NCBI GenBank assembly: GCA_944385775.1
Contig: CALWYM010000087.1
Coordinates: 1 to 25,722 of the forward strand
From: an uncultured Oscillospiraceae bacterium
Lineage (GTDB): Bacteria > Bacillota > Clostridia > Oscillospirales > Oscillospiraceae
Reading direction: 5' to 3'
DNA: 25,722 nt
Position numbers and translations under genes: made by a program
Shown here: one piece after another, positions 1-7,148 of the stretch
Layout: every line of letters starts with the position of its first letter
How positions within the stretch are numbered: the first letter of the stretch is position 1
Notes under the pieces: generated by a model
The model's database searches: none
Seen by the model: the letters and a program-made list of their open reading frames with translations, nothing else
Told to the model about the DNA's origin: nothing

Positions 1-672
1 ATAAAGCTCACAGAATTTCTTAAACGCCGTAAGCTCGTCGTCATGGAACATGACCCAGCTGTGAGCCATAGTGCCGGAAATGGGGATATTGAACATTTTC
101 CCTGCCATAACCGTGGCTGTACCGGCAGCGCCGCCTATATATGCCGCCCTGGCGCCGTAAACAGCGCTGTCCACATTGTGAGCGCGGCGCGCGCCGAAAT
201 CACTGACCGCCCTGCCCATGGCTGAACGGACAATCCGCCGCGTCTTTGTGGCTATAAGTGACTGGTGGTTGATCTGGGCAAGAATTGCCGTCTCAATAAG
301 CTGAGCGTCCACCAGCGGCGCCACAACAGTGATTATAGGCTCGTTGGGATACATGACCGTACCCTCCTCCATGGCATAAACCGTGCCGCGGAAGCGGTAA
401 TTTGACAGCCACTTTAGAAAATCCTCCCGGAAGGTGCCGAGAGACCGGAAATACTCAATATCGTCCGGCTCAAAGTGAAGATTTTCCAGATACTCAATGA
501 CCTGCTCAATGCCCACGAAAATGGCAAAGCCTCCGCCGTCCGGGTTTTTCCTGTAAAACACATCGAAAACCACCTGCTGGTCGCCGTAGCCTGCGGCATA
601 GTAGCCGTTGGCCATGGTCATCTCGTAAAGGTCCATCATCATGGACACGTTGCGCCTATCAAACTGTGTCAT
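1..672 (-). CDS. pncB: Nicotinate phosphoribosyltransferase, C-terminus cut by window edge
   Basis: The enzyme joins nicotinate to PRPP to make nicotinate mononucleotide, the entry step of NAD salvage (Preiss-Handler pathway), in the cytosol. I translated the minus strand by hand. It opens MTQFDRRNVSMMMDLYEMTM and continues through MANGYY, FRKNP-like (FYRKNP) and GGGFAIFVGIEQ, the characteristic N-terminus of the clostridial-type enzyme. Further on it has NHQSLIATKTRR, DFGARRAH (the phosphoribosyl-binding region) and SGTMAHSWV. Only the first 224 codons are present, and the family is usually about 340-490 residues. The start is fixed by AAGGAGAG seven bases upstream (complement of 676-684). 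A promoter lies at 723-751. The downstream partner genes are outside the window. Confidence in the family is high. Confidence 0.93.
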   Translation of the reverse strand, partial: MTQFDRRNVSMMMDLYEMTMANGYYAAGYGDQQVVFDVFYRKNPDGGGFAIFVGIEQVIEYLENLHFEPDDIEYFRSLGTFREDFLKWLSNYRFRGTVYAMEEGTVMYPNEPIITVVAPLVDAQLIETAILAQINHQSLIATKTRRIVRSAMGRAVSDFGARRAHNVDSAVYGARAAYIGGAAGTATVMAGKMFNIPISGTMAHSWVMFHDDELTAFKKFCELY

Positions 673-722
673 ATTTCTCTCCTTTCGGGAAAATCTCCCC
701 TCAGCTAAAACCAACTGTGTTA

Positions 723-751
723 ATTGTACTACAAATCCCTGTAAATTGCAA
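723..751 (-). promoter_or_regulatory. Promoter of the nicotinate phosphoribosyltransferase gene
   Basis: On the minus strand a -35 TTGCAA (746-751) and a -10 TACAAT (723-728) are separated by 17 bp, a good housekeeping sigma-A pattern. Transcription would start near 716 and run into the gene that starts at 672. Confidence 0.65.
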
Positions 752-790
752 CGGCTTAGTCCGGCTTAATAAATTTATTTTTCAAACCTC

Positions 791-820
791 TTGCGTCACA
801 ACACGGCTATGTGTTATACT
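791..820 (+). promoter_or_regulatory. Promoter of the DUF6291-like gene
   Basis: On the plus strand TTGCGT (791-796) and TATACT (815-820) are separated by 18 bp, about 40 bp ahead of the start at 862. It lies back to back with the divergent promoter at 723-751. Confidence 0.5.
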
Positions 821-861
821 ATGTCCAGCTAAATAAATTAAGCTAAAAGGAGTAAGAACAA

Positions 862-1185
862 ATGGATTTTGACCGGGAGATATTAGAGCGGCCCCTTTTC
901 AAGGAACCGCCGGGGCTTATGATTTACCGTGAATTTATGATAGTGCTGAGCTACATGGACGTGGAGAGCTGCGGAAAGCTGATGCAGGCTCTGTTTGCCT
1001 ATGTTCTCTACGGCAGCAAGAAGGAAAGCATGGAGCTTAACGGCGCTGACCGCAGGCTCTATGAGAGAATGTGCGACAAGTATCTGGACTGTGTGGAACA
1101 ATATACGGATATTTGCCAGAAAAACTCACTTAAAGGAAAGAAAAGTGCGGCAAACCGCCGTAAAAACCAGAAATCTCAAACCTGA
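862..1185 (+). CDS. DUF6291-like small protein (phage-type), possibly truncated
   Basis: This 107-residue protein resembles the DUF6291 family, which is frequent in Firmicutes prophages near replication genes and has no established biochemical role. Recognisable features are the stretch around MIYREFMIVLSYMD, CGKLMQALFAYVLYG (helical, residues 39-53) and a basic C-terminal tail rich in Lys and Asn that ends soon after NRRKNQK. The start is supported by AAAGGAG about ten bases upstream and a promoter at 791-820. It stands alone on the plus strand between minus-strand housekeeping genes with no other phage gene nearby, so it may be a stranded remnant. The downstream AC-rich repeat at 1215-1275 looks like a decayed low-complexity tail. 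Family assignment is from memory of the motif, so moderate. Confidence 0.6.
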   Translation: MDFDREILERPLFKEPPGLMIYREFMIVLSYMDVESCGKLMQALFAYVLYGSKKESMELNGADRRLYERMCDKYLDCVEQYTDICQKNSLKGKKSAANRRKNQKSQT

Positions 1186-1309
1186 TTCAACAGCGGTTAA
1201 CCGCAGTCAACTAACATAACATAACAGAACATAACAAAACATAACAAAACAAATCAAAACATAGCATATCATAACGGTAGCACGGGGCAACCCCATTTTA
1301 CGGCTGTTT
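1186..1309. repeat. AC-rich degenerate pentamer repeat between convergent genes
   Basis: About 60 bases (1213-1275) are built from imperfect copies of AACAT and AACAAA on the plus strand. There is no open frame with a start and no clear terminator for either convergent gene. One frame reads residues such as HNITEHNKT interrupted by stops, like the low-complexity tails seen on some phage DUF6291-type proteins. Confidence 0.5.
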
Positions 1310-2143
1310 TCACCTGACTGACCAGCCCTCCCACAGGCAGCTGTTCACGTAACCTCCCAGAAGCAAAGCGTATAGCGAGTAGTAAAGCCAAAGCATTGCT
1401 GCGATTACCGTACCCAAAATACCGTAGATTGAATACTGTGAAGTAATGGTTGCCACGTCTCCGAACAGCGCGGAAATCAGTACCCACCCAAGGGAGCTCA
1501 GCACTGCCCCGTAAAAATGGTACCGCAGAGACAGACCGGAGCCGGAGGCAAAACGGTACATAAGCAGAAACACAAGAAACAAAAACGCAAAACCTGCAAT
1601 CTGCCGCCAGAAAAGCATAAACCGCCTGATAAATCCCCATATTCTACCTTCCGGCAGATGTGCCATTGCCAGTATGGTCAAATCCTCGCCGAATGCCAGA
1701 AGAAGCAGCGCCACAATAAGCGATACAAAGAGAAAGAGTATATAAAATACAGCTTTCAGCCGTAAAAGTATGGAATTTACCCCTTTTCTTGCGCCGTAAG
1801 CGCTGCGAAGTCCCAGAATAAGACTCATAACGCCTTTTGCCGCCGACCAGACCGTAATTACGGCGGAGATTCCCAGCGCCACTCCGGAACCGGAGTACAC
1901 GCTCTCCACCAGCATTTCAATAATGCTCATAACCTCATCGGGCACTACCCTGGAAACGGACAGGAGCATATCGTCACTTGTCAGAGGGGTGTATGGCAAA
2001 AGGGAAATCGCCAAAATCACAATACTTGGCAGGCTGAGAAACATATAGAAGGTGCCGGCGGCGGCAAAGGTGGGGAGCCGGCGCCGGGAATACTTGTCGA
2101 TTACCGGTCTTACCCGGGCAATGACCTCCTGAAAAGCTGTCAC
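1310..2143 (-). CDS. YihY/BrkB family inner-membrane protein
   Basis: This polytopic membrane protein of the BrkB/YihY family has a molecular role that is not settled; the family was once annotated as ribonuclease BN in error. Hydrophobic stretches give about six membrane segments: AAAGTFYMFLSLPSIVILAI near the N-terminus, the VALGISAVITVWSAAKGVM region, FYILFLFVSLIVALLLLAFG, IAGFAFLFLVFLLMY, YGAVLSSLGWVLISALFG and LGTVIAAMLWLYYSLYALLL. The last is the typical family ending, followed by G-Y-V-N. I chose the GTG at 2143 because AGGGAGG (2149-2155 complement) sits five bases upstream. The longer TTG frame from 2164 would overlap the upstream peptidase and lacks such a site. The Shine-Dalgarno site overlaps the peptidase stop at 2154-2156, which suggests translational coupling. 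Length of 277 residues is normal. Confidence 0.88.
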   Translation of the reverse strand: MTAFQEVIARVRPVIDKYSRRRLPTFAAAGTFYMFLSLPSIVILAISLLPYTPLTSDDMLLSVSRVVPDEVMSIIEMLVESVYSGSGVALGISAVITVWSAAKGVMSLILGLRSAYGARKGVNSILLRLKAVFYILFLFVSLIVALLLLAFGEDLTILAMAHLPEGRIWGFIRRFMLFWRQIAGFAFLFLVFLLMYRFASGSGLSLRYHFYGAVLSSLGWVLISALFGDVATITSQYSIYGILGTVIAAMLWLYYSLYALLLGGYVNSCLWEGWSVR

Positions 2144-2153
2144 AAAGCCTCCC

Positions 2154-3551
2154 TTAGGACACAAGCCTGGCTATGGCTGCGGCGAACATCTCACCGGCCA
2201 GCGCCAAATCATCAAGGGAAATATTCTCGTCTGGCTCGTGCATTTTGGGTGTTCTTCCGGGCAGAGTGCAGCCGAAAGCTACGCCGCCCTCAATATTGTG
2301 GACGTATGTCCCGCCGCCAATGGCAAGGGCTTTGCCGGGAAGTCCGGTGTACTCCTCGTAAACCTCAAGAAGCGTCTTTACAAAAACGCTGTCCTCGGGA
2401 ACGCAGTGGGGCTGGCTGAAGCTGCCAAGCTTTACATTGAGCTTATCGCCGCAGAAAGCGGTAAGCTTTTCCGTAATATCCGTGGTGCTGGCAGTGACGG
2501 GGACACGCATATCAAGAGTTGCGGTAAGTCCCTTTTCACGGCTGTAATCGATAAGTCCCAAATTGACGGTAAGAGGTCCTGAAGAATCGGTAATGTTAGT
2601 GTCAAAGGCTCTGCCGGAATAGTCGCCGTAGGGCATAGCCTCGGAAAGGCGCTTTAACGCCCCGTGACCGGGGCCCTCCGCCAGTGGAAGCACGGCAAGA
2701 AAGCTGAGAAGCCCGGAAATTGCGTTCTCACCCTCCCAGGGCAGGCTCGCGTGGGCCGCCTGACCGTAGCAGGTAATCTTGGTTTCCAAATCGCTTATCT
2801 TTTCAAGACCGAAACTGATTCCGCCAATAGCACGGAACGCCATAGCTGCCATAAGGGTCTCGTCAGAGATAAACCGCACCACAGCCTCGCAGACGCCGGG
2901 AACTGCATTGGCAACAGTACCGCCCTTTACGTACTCAACGGAAGCGCCCAAAGGCTCTCCCACCTCAGTCTGGGTCAGCTTTACGCTGCCGTGACCCTTT
3001 TCCACGTTGACAACAGGGAAATCCCCGTCAGGGGTAAAGACCATAGGCGGCATGGTATAGTTTTCACGGTACCACGCAATGTCGGAGCTGCCCGTCTCCT
3101 CGCAGGAACCTAAAATAAGCTGGACGCTGCCCTCCTTGGGAAGTCCCATGCGGCGCAGGCACAAAAGAGCGTGGAGCGCAGCCACAGCCGGTCCCTTGTC
3201 GTCGGCAACACCACGACCGTACAGTACACCGTCAATTTCCGCAGGCTCAAAGGGATTGCATTTAGTCCAGCCGTCGCCGGCAGGCACAACGTCAAGGTGC
3301 GCTAAAATCGCAATCTTAGCCTCACCCTCGCCTATTGTGGCACGTAGTACACGGTCGCCCAGAATTTCCGCCGCAATTCCATAGCCGGCGCATAGCTCCA
3401 GCGCTGCTGTAAGCGCCTTTCTGGGTCCCGCACCGTAGGGCGCCCCAGGTTCCTCCTGGGTTCTGACGCTGTTTATGCGGCAAAGAGTAAATGTGTCCTC
3501 CCGAAGCGCTTCACGGTTTTCGGAAAAATACTGCTCTATTTTATTTCTCAT
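2154..3551 (-). CDS. M20 family dipeptidase (Sapep/PepV-like)
   Basis: A cytosolic metal-dependent dipeptidase of the M20A family, close to PepV/Sapep, cleaving dipeptides released by transport or cell-wall turnover. The visible metal and catalytic motifs are AHLDVVPAGDGW (His85, catalytic Asp87), GRGVADDKGP (bridging Asp117/118), GSCEETGSSD (Glu151 general base, Glu152 metal) and TPDGDFP (Asp175). The C-terminal HEPDENI contributes the last metal ligand. Length of 465 residues fits the family. The start is supported by GGGAGG nine bases upstream. It forms a two-gene unit with the downstream membrane protein. A weak hairpin lies just upstream at 3602-3621, between this gene and the small iron-sulfur protein, so it may be partly co-transcribed with the latter. 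Confidence 0.92.
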   Translation of the reverse strand: MRNKIEQYFSENREALREDTFTLCRINSVRTQEEPGAPYGAGPRKALTAALELCAGYGIAAEILGDRVLRATIGEGEAKIAILAHLDVVPAGDGWTKCNPFEPAEIDGVLYGRGVADDKGPAVAALHALLCLRRMGLPKEGSVQLILGSCEETGSSDIAWYRENYTMPPMVFTPDGDFPVVNVEKGHGSVKLTQTEVGEPLGASVEYVKGGTVANAVPGVCEAVVRFISDETLMAAMAFRAIGGISFGLEKISDLETKITCYGQAAHASLPWEGENAISGLLSFLAVLPLAEGPGHGALKRLSEAMPYGDYSGRAFDTNITDSSGPLTVNLGLIDYSREKGLTATLDMRVPVTASTTDITEKLTAFCGDKLNVKLGSFSQPHCVPEDSVFVKTLLEVYEEYTGLPGKALAIGGGTYVHNIEGGVAFGCTLPGRTPKMHEPDENISLDDLALAGEMFAAAIARLVS

Positions 3552-3601
3552 AAGGGTAATCCTCCCAGTAATATCTAATATGGCGGAGCTGATAGGGAAA
3601 G

Positions 3602-3621
3602 GGCCGCTGGAAAATCAGCGG
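3602..3621 (-). terminator. Weak hairpin between the BFD-type gene and the dipeptidase
   Basis: Arms CCGCTG (3604-3609) and CAGCGG (3616-3621) form a six-pair stem followed on the minus strand by CCCTTTCCC. The T-run is poor, so this is at best a partial terminator or an RNA-processing element. Confidence 0.35.
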
Positions 3622-3637
3622 TCCGTCAGTACAAAAA

Positions 3638-3844
3638 TCAGGGATTAAGTATTTCGGAAATTACCTCCAGCACCTTGTCGTGGCAGCCGCCGCAGCCGGT
3701 GGAGGCTTTGGTTATCTCCTGGACTCTCCTGAAATTCTCCTCGATCTCCCGGAGGTTGTTACCCTCACGGAGCGCACGCTCAATATCACTGTAACGCACC
3801 TTGTTGCAGTTACAAATAATTCTGTCCTCATATGCTCTATCCAT
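3638..3844 (-). CDS. BFD-type [2Fe-2S]-binding protein
   Basis: A 68-residue stand-alone BFD-like ferredoxin domain. Four cysteines are arranged C11-x-C13 near the N-terminus (IICNCNK) and C51-x2-C54 (TGCGGCHDK), the pattern that ligates a [2Fe-2S] cluster in bacterioferritin-associated ferredoxin and in domains fused to NirB or GlpA-type enzymes. Between them lies a helical stretch (DIERALREGNN). The likely role is electron transfer or iron-sulfur handling; its partner is not visible here. The start is supported by GGAGGG upstream, and a strong promoter lies at 3902-3930. A short palindrome between the promoter and the ribosome binding site could serve as an operator or leader hairpin. Confidence 0.85.
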   Translation of the reverse strand: MDRAYEDRIICNCNKVRYSDIERALREGNNLREIEENFRRVQEITKASTGCGGCHDKVLEVISEILNP

Positions 3845-3871
3845 AGCTTAACCCTCCATAACATTATTAAT

Positions 3872-3887
3872 ACCTGAAAAATCAGGT
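3872..3887. promoter_or_regulatory. Palindrome in the 5' leader of the BFD-type gene
   Basis: A perfect inverted repeat, ACCTGA-AAAA-TCAGGT, lies between the start of transcription expected from the promoter at 3902-3930 and the start codon at 3844. It could be a repressor operator or an RNA hairpin. The regulator is unknown. Confidence 0.4.
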
Positions 3888-3901
3888 TTACTCATAACCC
3901 G

Positions 3902-3930
3902 ATTATATCACCACCGCCAACTAATAGCAA
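3902..3930 (-). promoter_or_regulatory. Promoter of the BFD-type gene
   Basis: On the minus strand TTGCTA (3925-3930), 17 bp, then a perfect TATAAT (3902-3907). Confidence 0.7.
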
Positions 3931-3972
3931 GTAAAAAAGCCGCCGTTACCAAGCCGTCAAAATAGGGGAGAC

Positions 3973-4008
3973 AAAAAAAGAGACTCCCCAATTTGGGGAG
4001 CCTCTCTT
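3973..4008 (-). terminator. Terminator of the S-layer gene
   Basis: On the minus strand GAGAGG-CTCCCC pairs with GGGGAG-TCTC around an AAATT loop, followed by seven T. This is a textbook intrinsic terminator about 40 nt after the stop at 4047. Confidence 0.9.
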
Positions 4009-4046
4009 TAAGTTACATTTTGTACTGACTCAGTTCCGATTAAGGA

Positions 4047-6413
4047 TTACTCCTCAGGAGCGTCAGTAACAACCCACATGTGGGTTACGGTTGTACCAGC
4101 AGCGTTGGTAACAGCAACTACGGTCTGACCGTCAGCAAGAGCAGCGTCGTTCTCGCAAACGAATGCTACGTTCTCTGCGTCATAGGTGTAGTAGCCAGCG
4201 CCAATCTGGATGGTAGTGCCGTAAACGGTAAGAGTGCCAGTAACAGGAGTTACCTCGCTTGCAATGGTGTTGTCATCATTGTAGCTGTAAACCTTACCAG
4301 TAGCAATCTCATTTCTGCTGGTAACAGTGATCTCCTGACCGTCAGCGGTATAACCGGTAACGCTGTAAACAGTTACGGAAACATAACCGCCGTTAGCACC
4401 AGCCTCAACAGTAGTGGTGGTGTTAACTGTTGCATCGCTCTTTACGTAAACGAGGTCAGCAGCAACAGCAGCCTCAGAATAGGTGCCGCCAACAAAGACG
4501 ACAACTGCGAGGTTACCCTCATAAACTACGGTAGCGCCAGCAGGAATAACACCAGCGTTAGCAGCGCCCTGCTTTACATCGATAGTCTTGATGGTCAGGT
4601 CGTTCTCGCCGTTCTGAGTTGCGAAGATGAACATGGTGTTGCTGTTAACAACCTTACCAGCAACAACAGGAGTGGAAGTGCCAGGAACAGTAGCAGCGCC
4701 TGTATCGACGGTGGTTGCAGCACCCTCGATTACGAGCTGACCATTGGTATTTACGGTGTACTCATAGATACCGGTCTTAAGTCTGCCATCAGCCTCGGTA
4801 AGACCACCAACAGTGCTCTGAGCATAGTTAACGGTGTACTCGCCGTAGGAACCGTTGGAGAGGATACCATAAACCTTACCAACCTTGCCGGTGCCCTGGA
4901 GGTAGCTGCCGCTGGAAGTAGCGTCAGAAGCAAGAACCTTGATGTAGGTGCCAACAGTGTTAGCAGCGGTGGTATCAACACTGGCTATAAGATAGCCGTA
5001 GTTGTCAACATAGTAGTTAACAGTCTTGCCCATGTTAGCGTTGGAGCCGCCAACAATAGCTGCGTTAGTAAGAGCGGAGCCCTGGGATACCTGATATACG
5101 GTGCCGCCGATGGTGTACTCCTTCTCGTTAACAGCCTTGGTAAGAGTGCCGGAAACGGTGTTTGCAACATTAATGCTCTGAATGATCTTCTCGCCGTCAA
5201 CTGTTGCAACAGTGTAAACGACAGGATCCTTTCTCTCAATGCCCTTGAAGAGCTCGGTATCGGAGGTAGCAGCGCCGCCGACAACGGTGAGAGTGGTGGT
5301 AACTACGCCAGTCTCAGGAGCAGTAACTGTTCTGACAGACTGAACGGTAGAGAAGTGGCTTACGATCTCAATAATCTTGTAGCCGTTGCCAACCTTGTAA
5401 ACCTCGGTAAGAGTTCCGTTACCGCCGATAGCAACCTTGCCGTTAGCAGCAAGAGCAACAGCAGTCTGGGAAACGCCGTCCTTTACACGTGCAACAGAAG
5501 CAACCTGAGCGTTAAGTCCGAGATCCTTGTAGATCTTGCCGTTGGTAACGCCGGTGGTGTAGGTAAGAACAGGTGTAGCATTTGCGAAGGTAGCAATCTT
5601 CTTGCCATCCTGATACCAGGTGGTTGCAGGACGACCGAAAGCATCAACGCTGTCAGCAGCAGACTCGCCCTTGGTGAGCTTGTAGGTGCCGTAAGCAACA
5701 GAATCGGTGCCAGAAGAAGTTACGTCAATCCAACCATAGGTAGGAACAACAGCTGATGTGCCGTCAATCTCAACCTTCTCATAGCCAATTACGCCGTAGA
5801 TTCTGTCAGTAACAGAACCGGTCTCGGAATAGGTAAGAGCGTTGAAGGTCATCTGAGCAGCTTCCTCACGGGTAACAGCAGCGTTGAAGTTAACGCCGGT
5901 GAGACCGGAAGTAAGCTTTGCCTTGGTAGCAGCAACAACAACGTTGTTGTACCAGTTAGCGCCAGAATACTCGCCCTCGATGCCGATTGCGCCGAGGAGC
6001 ATCTTAGCATACTGAACAACGGTCAGCTCTCCGCCGGGAACAAATCTTCCGTCGCCAATGCCGTTGATGATGCCCTGCTGAGCTGCATACTCAACAACGC
6101 CAACGGACCACATATTGCTCTTGACATCGGTAAACACGGTACCGCTGCCGCCAAGAGTATTCGCAACGTCTCTGGTGAGCATCATGCGAACTACGAATGC
6201 TGCGCCCTGATCACGGGTCAGGGTTGCATCAGGTGCGAAGGAACCATCAGTAAGACCATCGATAACCTTGATGGCACTGAGGACTTCGACTGCCTCTGTG
6301 TTCTCAATCTTGTCAGAATCGGTAAAGGTAGCAGCGGAAGCGGAAACAGCAAGAACGCCAACTACCATAACGACTGCAAGCACGAGAGCCAGAGACTTTT
6401 TAAGGGTCTTCAT
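4047..6413 (-). CDS. Major S-layer-type protein with three SLH domains
   Basis: A 788-residue secreted protein. A signal peptide (MKTLKKSLALVLAVVMVVGV, cleavage expected at ASA-A near residue 27) is followed by three SLH modules at about 28-81, 92-143 and 150-200. They show FTD(S/V) starts, ITRDQ/LTRDQGA, GDGRFVPGGELT and the AAVTREEAAQM motif. SLH domains bind pyruvylated secondary cell-wall polymer, anchoring the protein to the wall. The remaining ~590 residues are Thr/Val/Ala/Gly-rich, nearly free of cysteine, and look like repeated beta-rich surface domains. A strong promoter, a long leader and an efficient terminator suggest very high expression. TAAGGAGGA lies about eight bases before the start. 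It appears monocistronic. The exact role (structural S-layer or adhesive surface protein) is inferred. Confidence 0.92.
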   Translation of the reverse strand: MKTLKKSLALVLAVVMVVGVLAVSASAATFTDSDKIENTEAVEVLSAIKVIDGLTDGSFAPDATLTRDQGAAFVVRMMLTRDVANTLGGSGTVFTDVKSNMWSVGVVEYAAQQGIINGIGDGRFVPGGELTVVQYAKMLLGAIGIEGEYSGANWYNNVVVAATKAKLTSGLTGVNFNAAVTREEAAQMTFNALTYSETGSVTDRIYGVIGYEKVEIDGTSAVVPTYGWIDVTSSGTDSVAYGTYKLTKGESAADSVDAFGRPATTWYQDGKKIATFANATPVLTYTTGVTNGKIYKDLGLNAQVASVARVKDGVSQTAVALAANGKVAIGGNGTLTEVYKVGNGYKIIEIVSHFSTVQSVRTVTAPETGVVTTTLTVVGGAATSDTELFKGIERKDPVVYTVATVDGEKIIQSINVANTVSGTLTKAVNEKEYTIGGTVYQVSQGSALTNAAIVGGSNANMGKTVNYYVDNYGYLIASVDTTAANTVGTYIKVLASDATSSGSYLQGTGKVGKVYGILSNGSYGEYTVNYAQSTVGGLTEADGRLKTGIYEYTVNTNGQLVIEGAATTVDTGAATVPGTSTPVVAGKVVNSNTMFIFATQNGENDLTIKTIDVKQGAANAGVIPAGATVVYEGNLAVVVFVGGTYSEAAVAADLVYVKSDATVNTTTTVEAGANGGYVSVTVYSVTGYTADGQEITVTSRNEIATGKVYSYNDDNTIASEVTPVTGTLTVYGTTIQIGAGYYTYDAENVAFVCENDAALADGQTVVAVTNAAGTTVTHMWVVTDAPEE

Positions 6414-6887
6414 GTAGTTTTCCTCCTTATAAAGTATATTTTTGCCCGTTACATGAAACCGGACTAGTTAATATGTAAACGTCCCCATGGGAAGGGACGC
6501 TTCCACCATGTAAAACCGCCCCGCCGGGTATCTCTTAGCCGGCTGACAAAGGGCGAAAGACAGATTCGGGGTCGGTAAACCGCCCCAGGAGATAAACGTT
6601 TTTCAAGGTACAGCCCGATTTCGTGCTTTTTTCCCAATTTTCCCTCCATAAAAACAAATTTTAAGGAGGAGTACGGCGAAGACAGAGATTAAGGTCGGGC
6701 GGCCCTTATGCCTCCGCCGCACTTACATAATGAAGACTCTCACCGCTCCAAAAAAGTTCCGAAGAATTTTTAAGAAGCTTTCCCGGCGATAGCCCGGGGG
6801 TGGCAGAAAATCTACATCCCATTGGGTTTAGCTCCACGGGTGGGAGCGCCATTTTAACGAATCGGGACACTTAACGCCCCGAACGTT
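6414..6887 (-). promoter_or_regulatory. Long structured 5' leader of the S-layer mRNA
   Basis: About 470 nt separate the promoter from the start codon, with no credible coding frame. The leader is GC-rich and hairpin-rich. CGTCCC/GGGACG flank TTCCCATG at about 6480-6500. A seven-base long-range stem joins 6507-6513 to 6449-6455. A decamer close to GGGGCGGTTT occurs twice (about 6511-6521 and 6575-6586). An exact nine-base complement of the ribosome binding site lies at 6662-6670. I do not recognise a named riboswitch. Stabilising leaders are common on abundant S-layer transcripts, and a regulatory switch is also possible. Confidence 0.6.
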
Positions 6888-6893
6888 ATGGCT

Positions 6894-6922
6894 ATTTTAG
6901 CATACTACAGCCCTATTGTCAA
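6894..6922 (-). promoter_or_regulatory. Strong promoter of the S-layer gene
   Basis: On the minus strand a perfect TTGACA (6917-6922) and TAAAAT (6894-6899) are separated by 17 bp. It lies 18 bp downstream of the WalR-type direct repeat at 6941-6957. Confidence 0.85.
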
Positions 6923-6940
6923 GCACCGAACCGCAAATAA

Positions 6941-6957
6941 GTAACAAAAAAGTTACA
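6941..6957 (-). promoter_or_regulatory. WalR (YycF)-type direct repeat upstream of the S-layer promoter
   Basis: On the minus strand the site reads TGTAAC-TTTTT-TGTTAC, a perfect match to the established WalR consensus TGTWAH-N5-TGTWAH. Its position just upstream of the -35 box would suit activation. Whether this organism's WalR binds it is an inference. Confidence 0.5.
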
Positions 6958-7148
6958 AGGTTCAGTACCGCCGCAAGCCCTTGAATAACGCGACTTTTAC
7001 CGGGGTACCCCCCCTGGGCTTCGGGAAGAAATTGTTACAAAATGTTATCCTCCCCACGACGGTTGACTGTGAGCTTTTTATTATTGTACACTAACTTTAA
7101 AAAATTTCAATAGTTAAAGGAAAATTTCCTGAATTTTTATAAATTTTT
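6958..7148. other. Intergenic region between pheT and the S-layer promoter
   Basis: This stretch holds no gene. A second minus-strand promoter-like pair, TTGAAA (7106-7111) and TACAAT (7084-7089) with 16 bp spacing, could give a longer S-layer transcript. A further TGTTAC-N4-TGTTAT motif at 7033-7048 resembles a WalR box but has the wrong spacing. No convincing pheT terminator is seen. Confidence 0.4.

Noticed and set aside
4080..5756. Open frame of 558 codons on the plus strand opposite the S-layer gene
   Set aside because: It is antisense to a clear SLH protein with strong codon bias. The translation is a low-complexity Ser/Asn/Gly/Val sequence with no ribosome binding site, as expected from the shadow of a biased gene.
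6464..6649. 61-codon minus-strand frame in the S-layer leader (MEGKLGKKHEIGLYLEKRL...)
   Set aside because: It has no Shine-Dalgarno site and lies within a hairpin-rich untranslated leader. The Trp/Arg/Pro-rich end looks like translated structured RNA.
7033..7048. TGTTAC-N4-TGTTAT as another WalR box
   Set aside because: The spacer is four instead of five bases, so it does not meet the consensus; not used as evidence.
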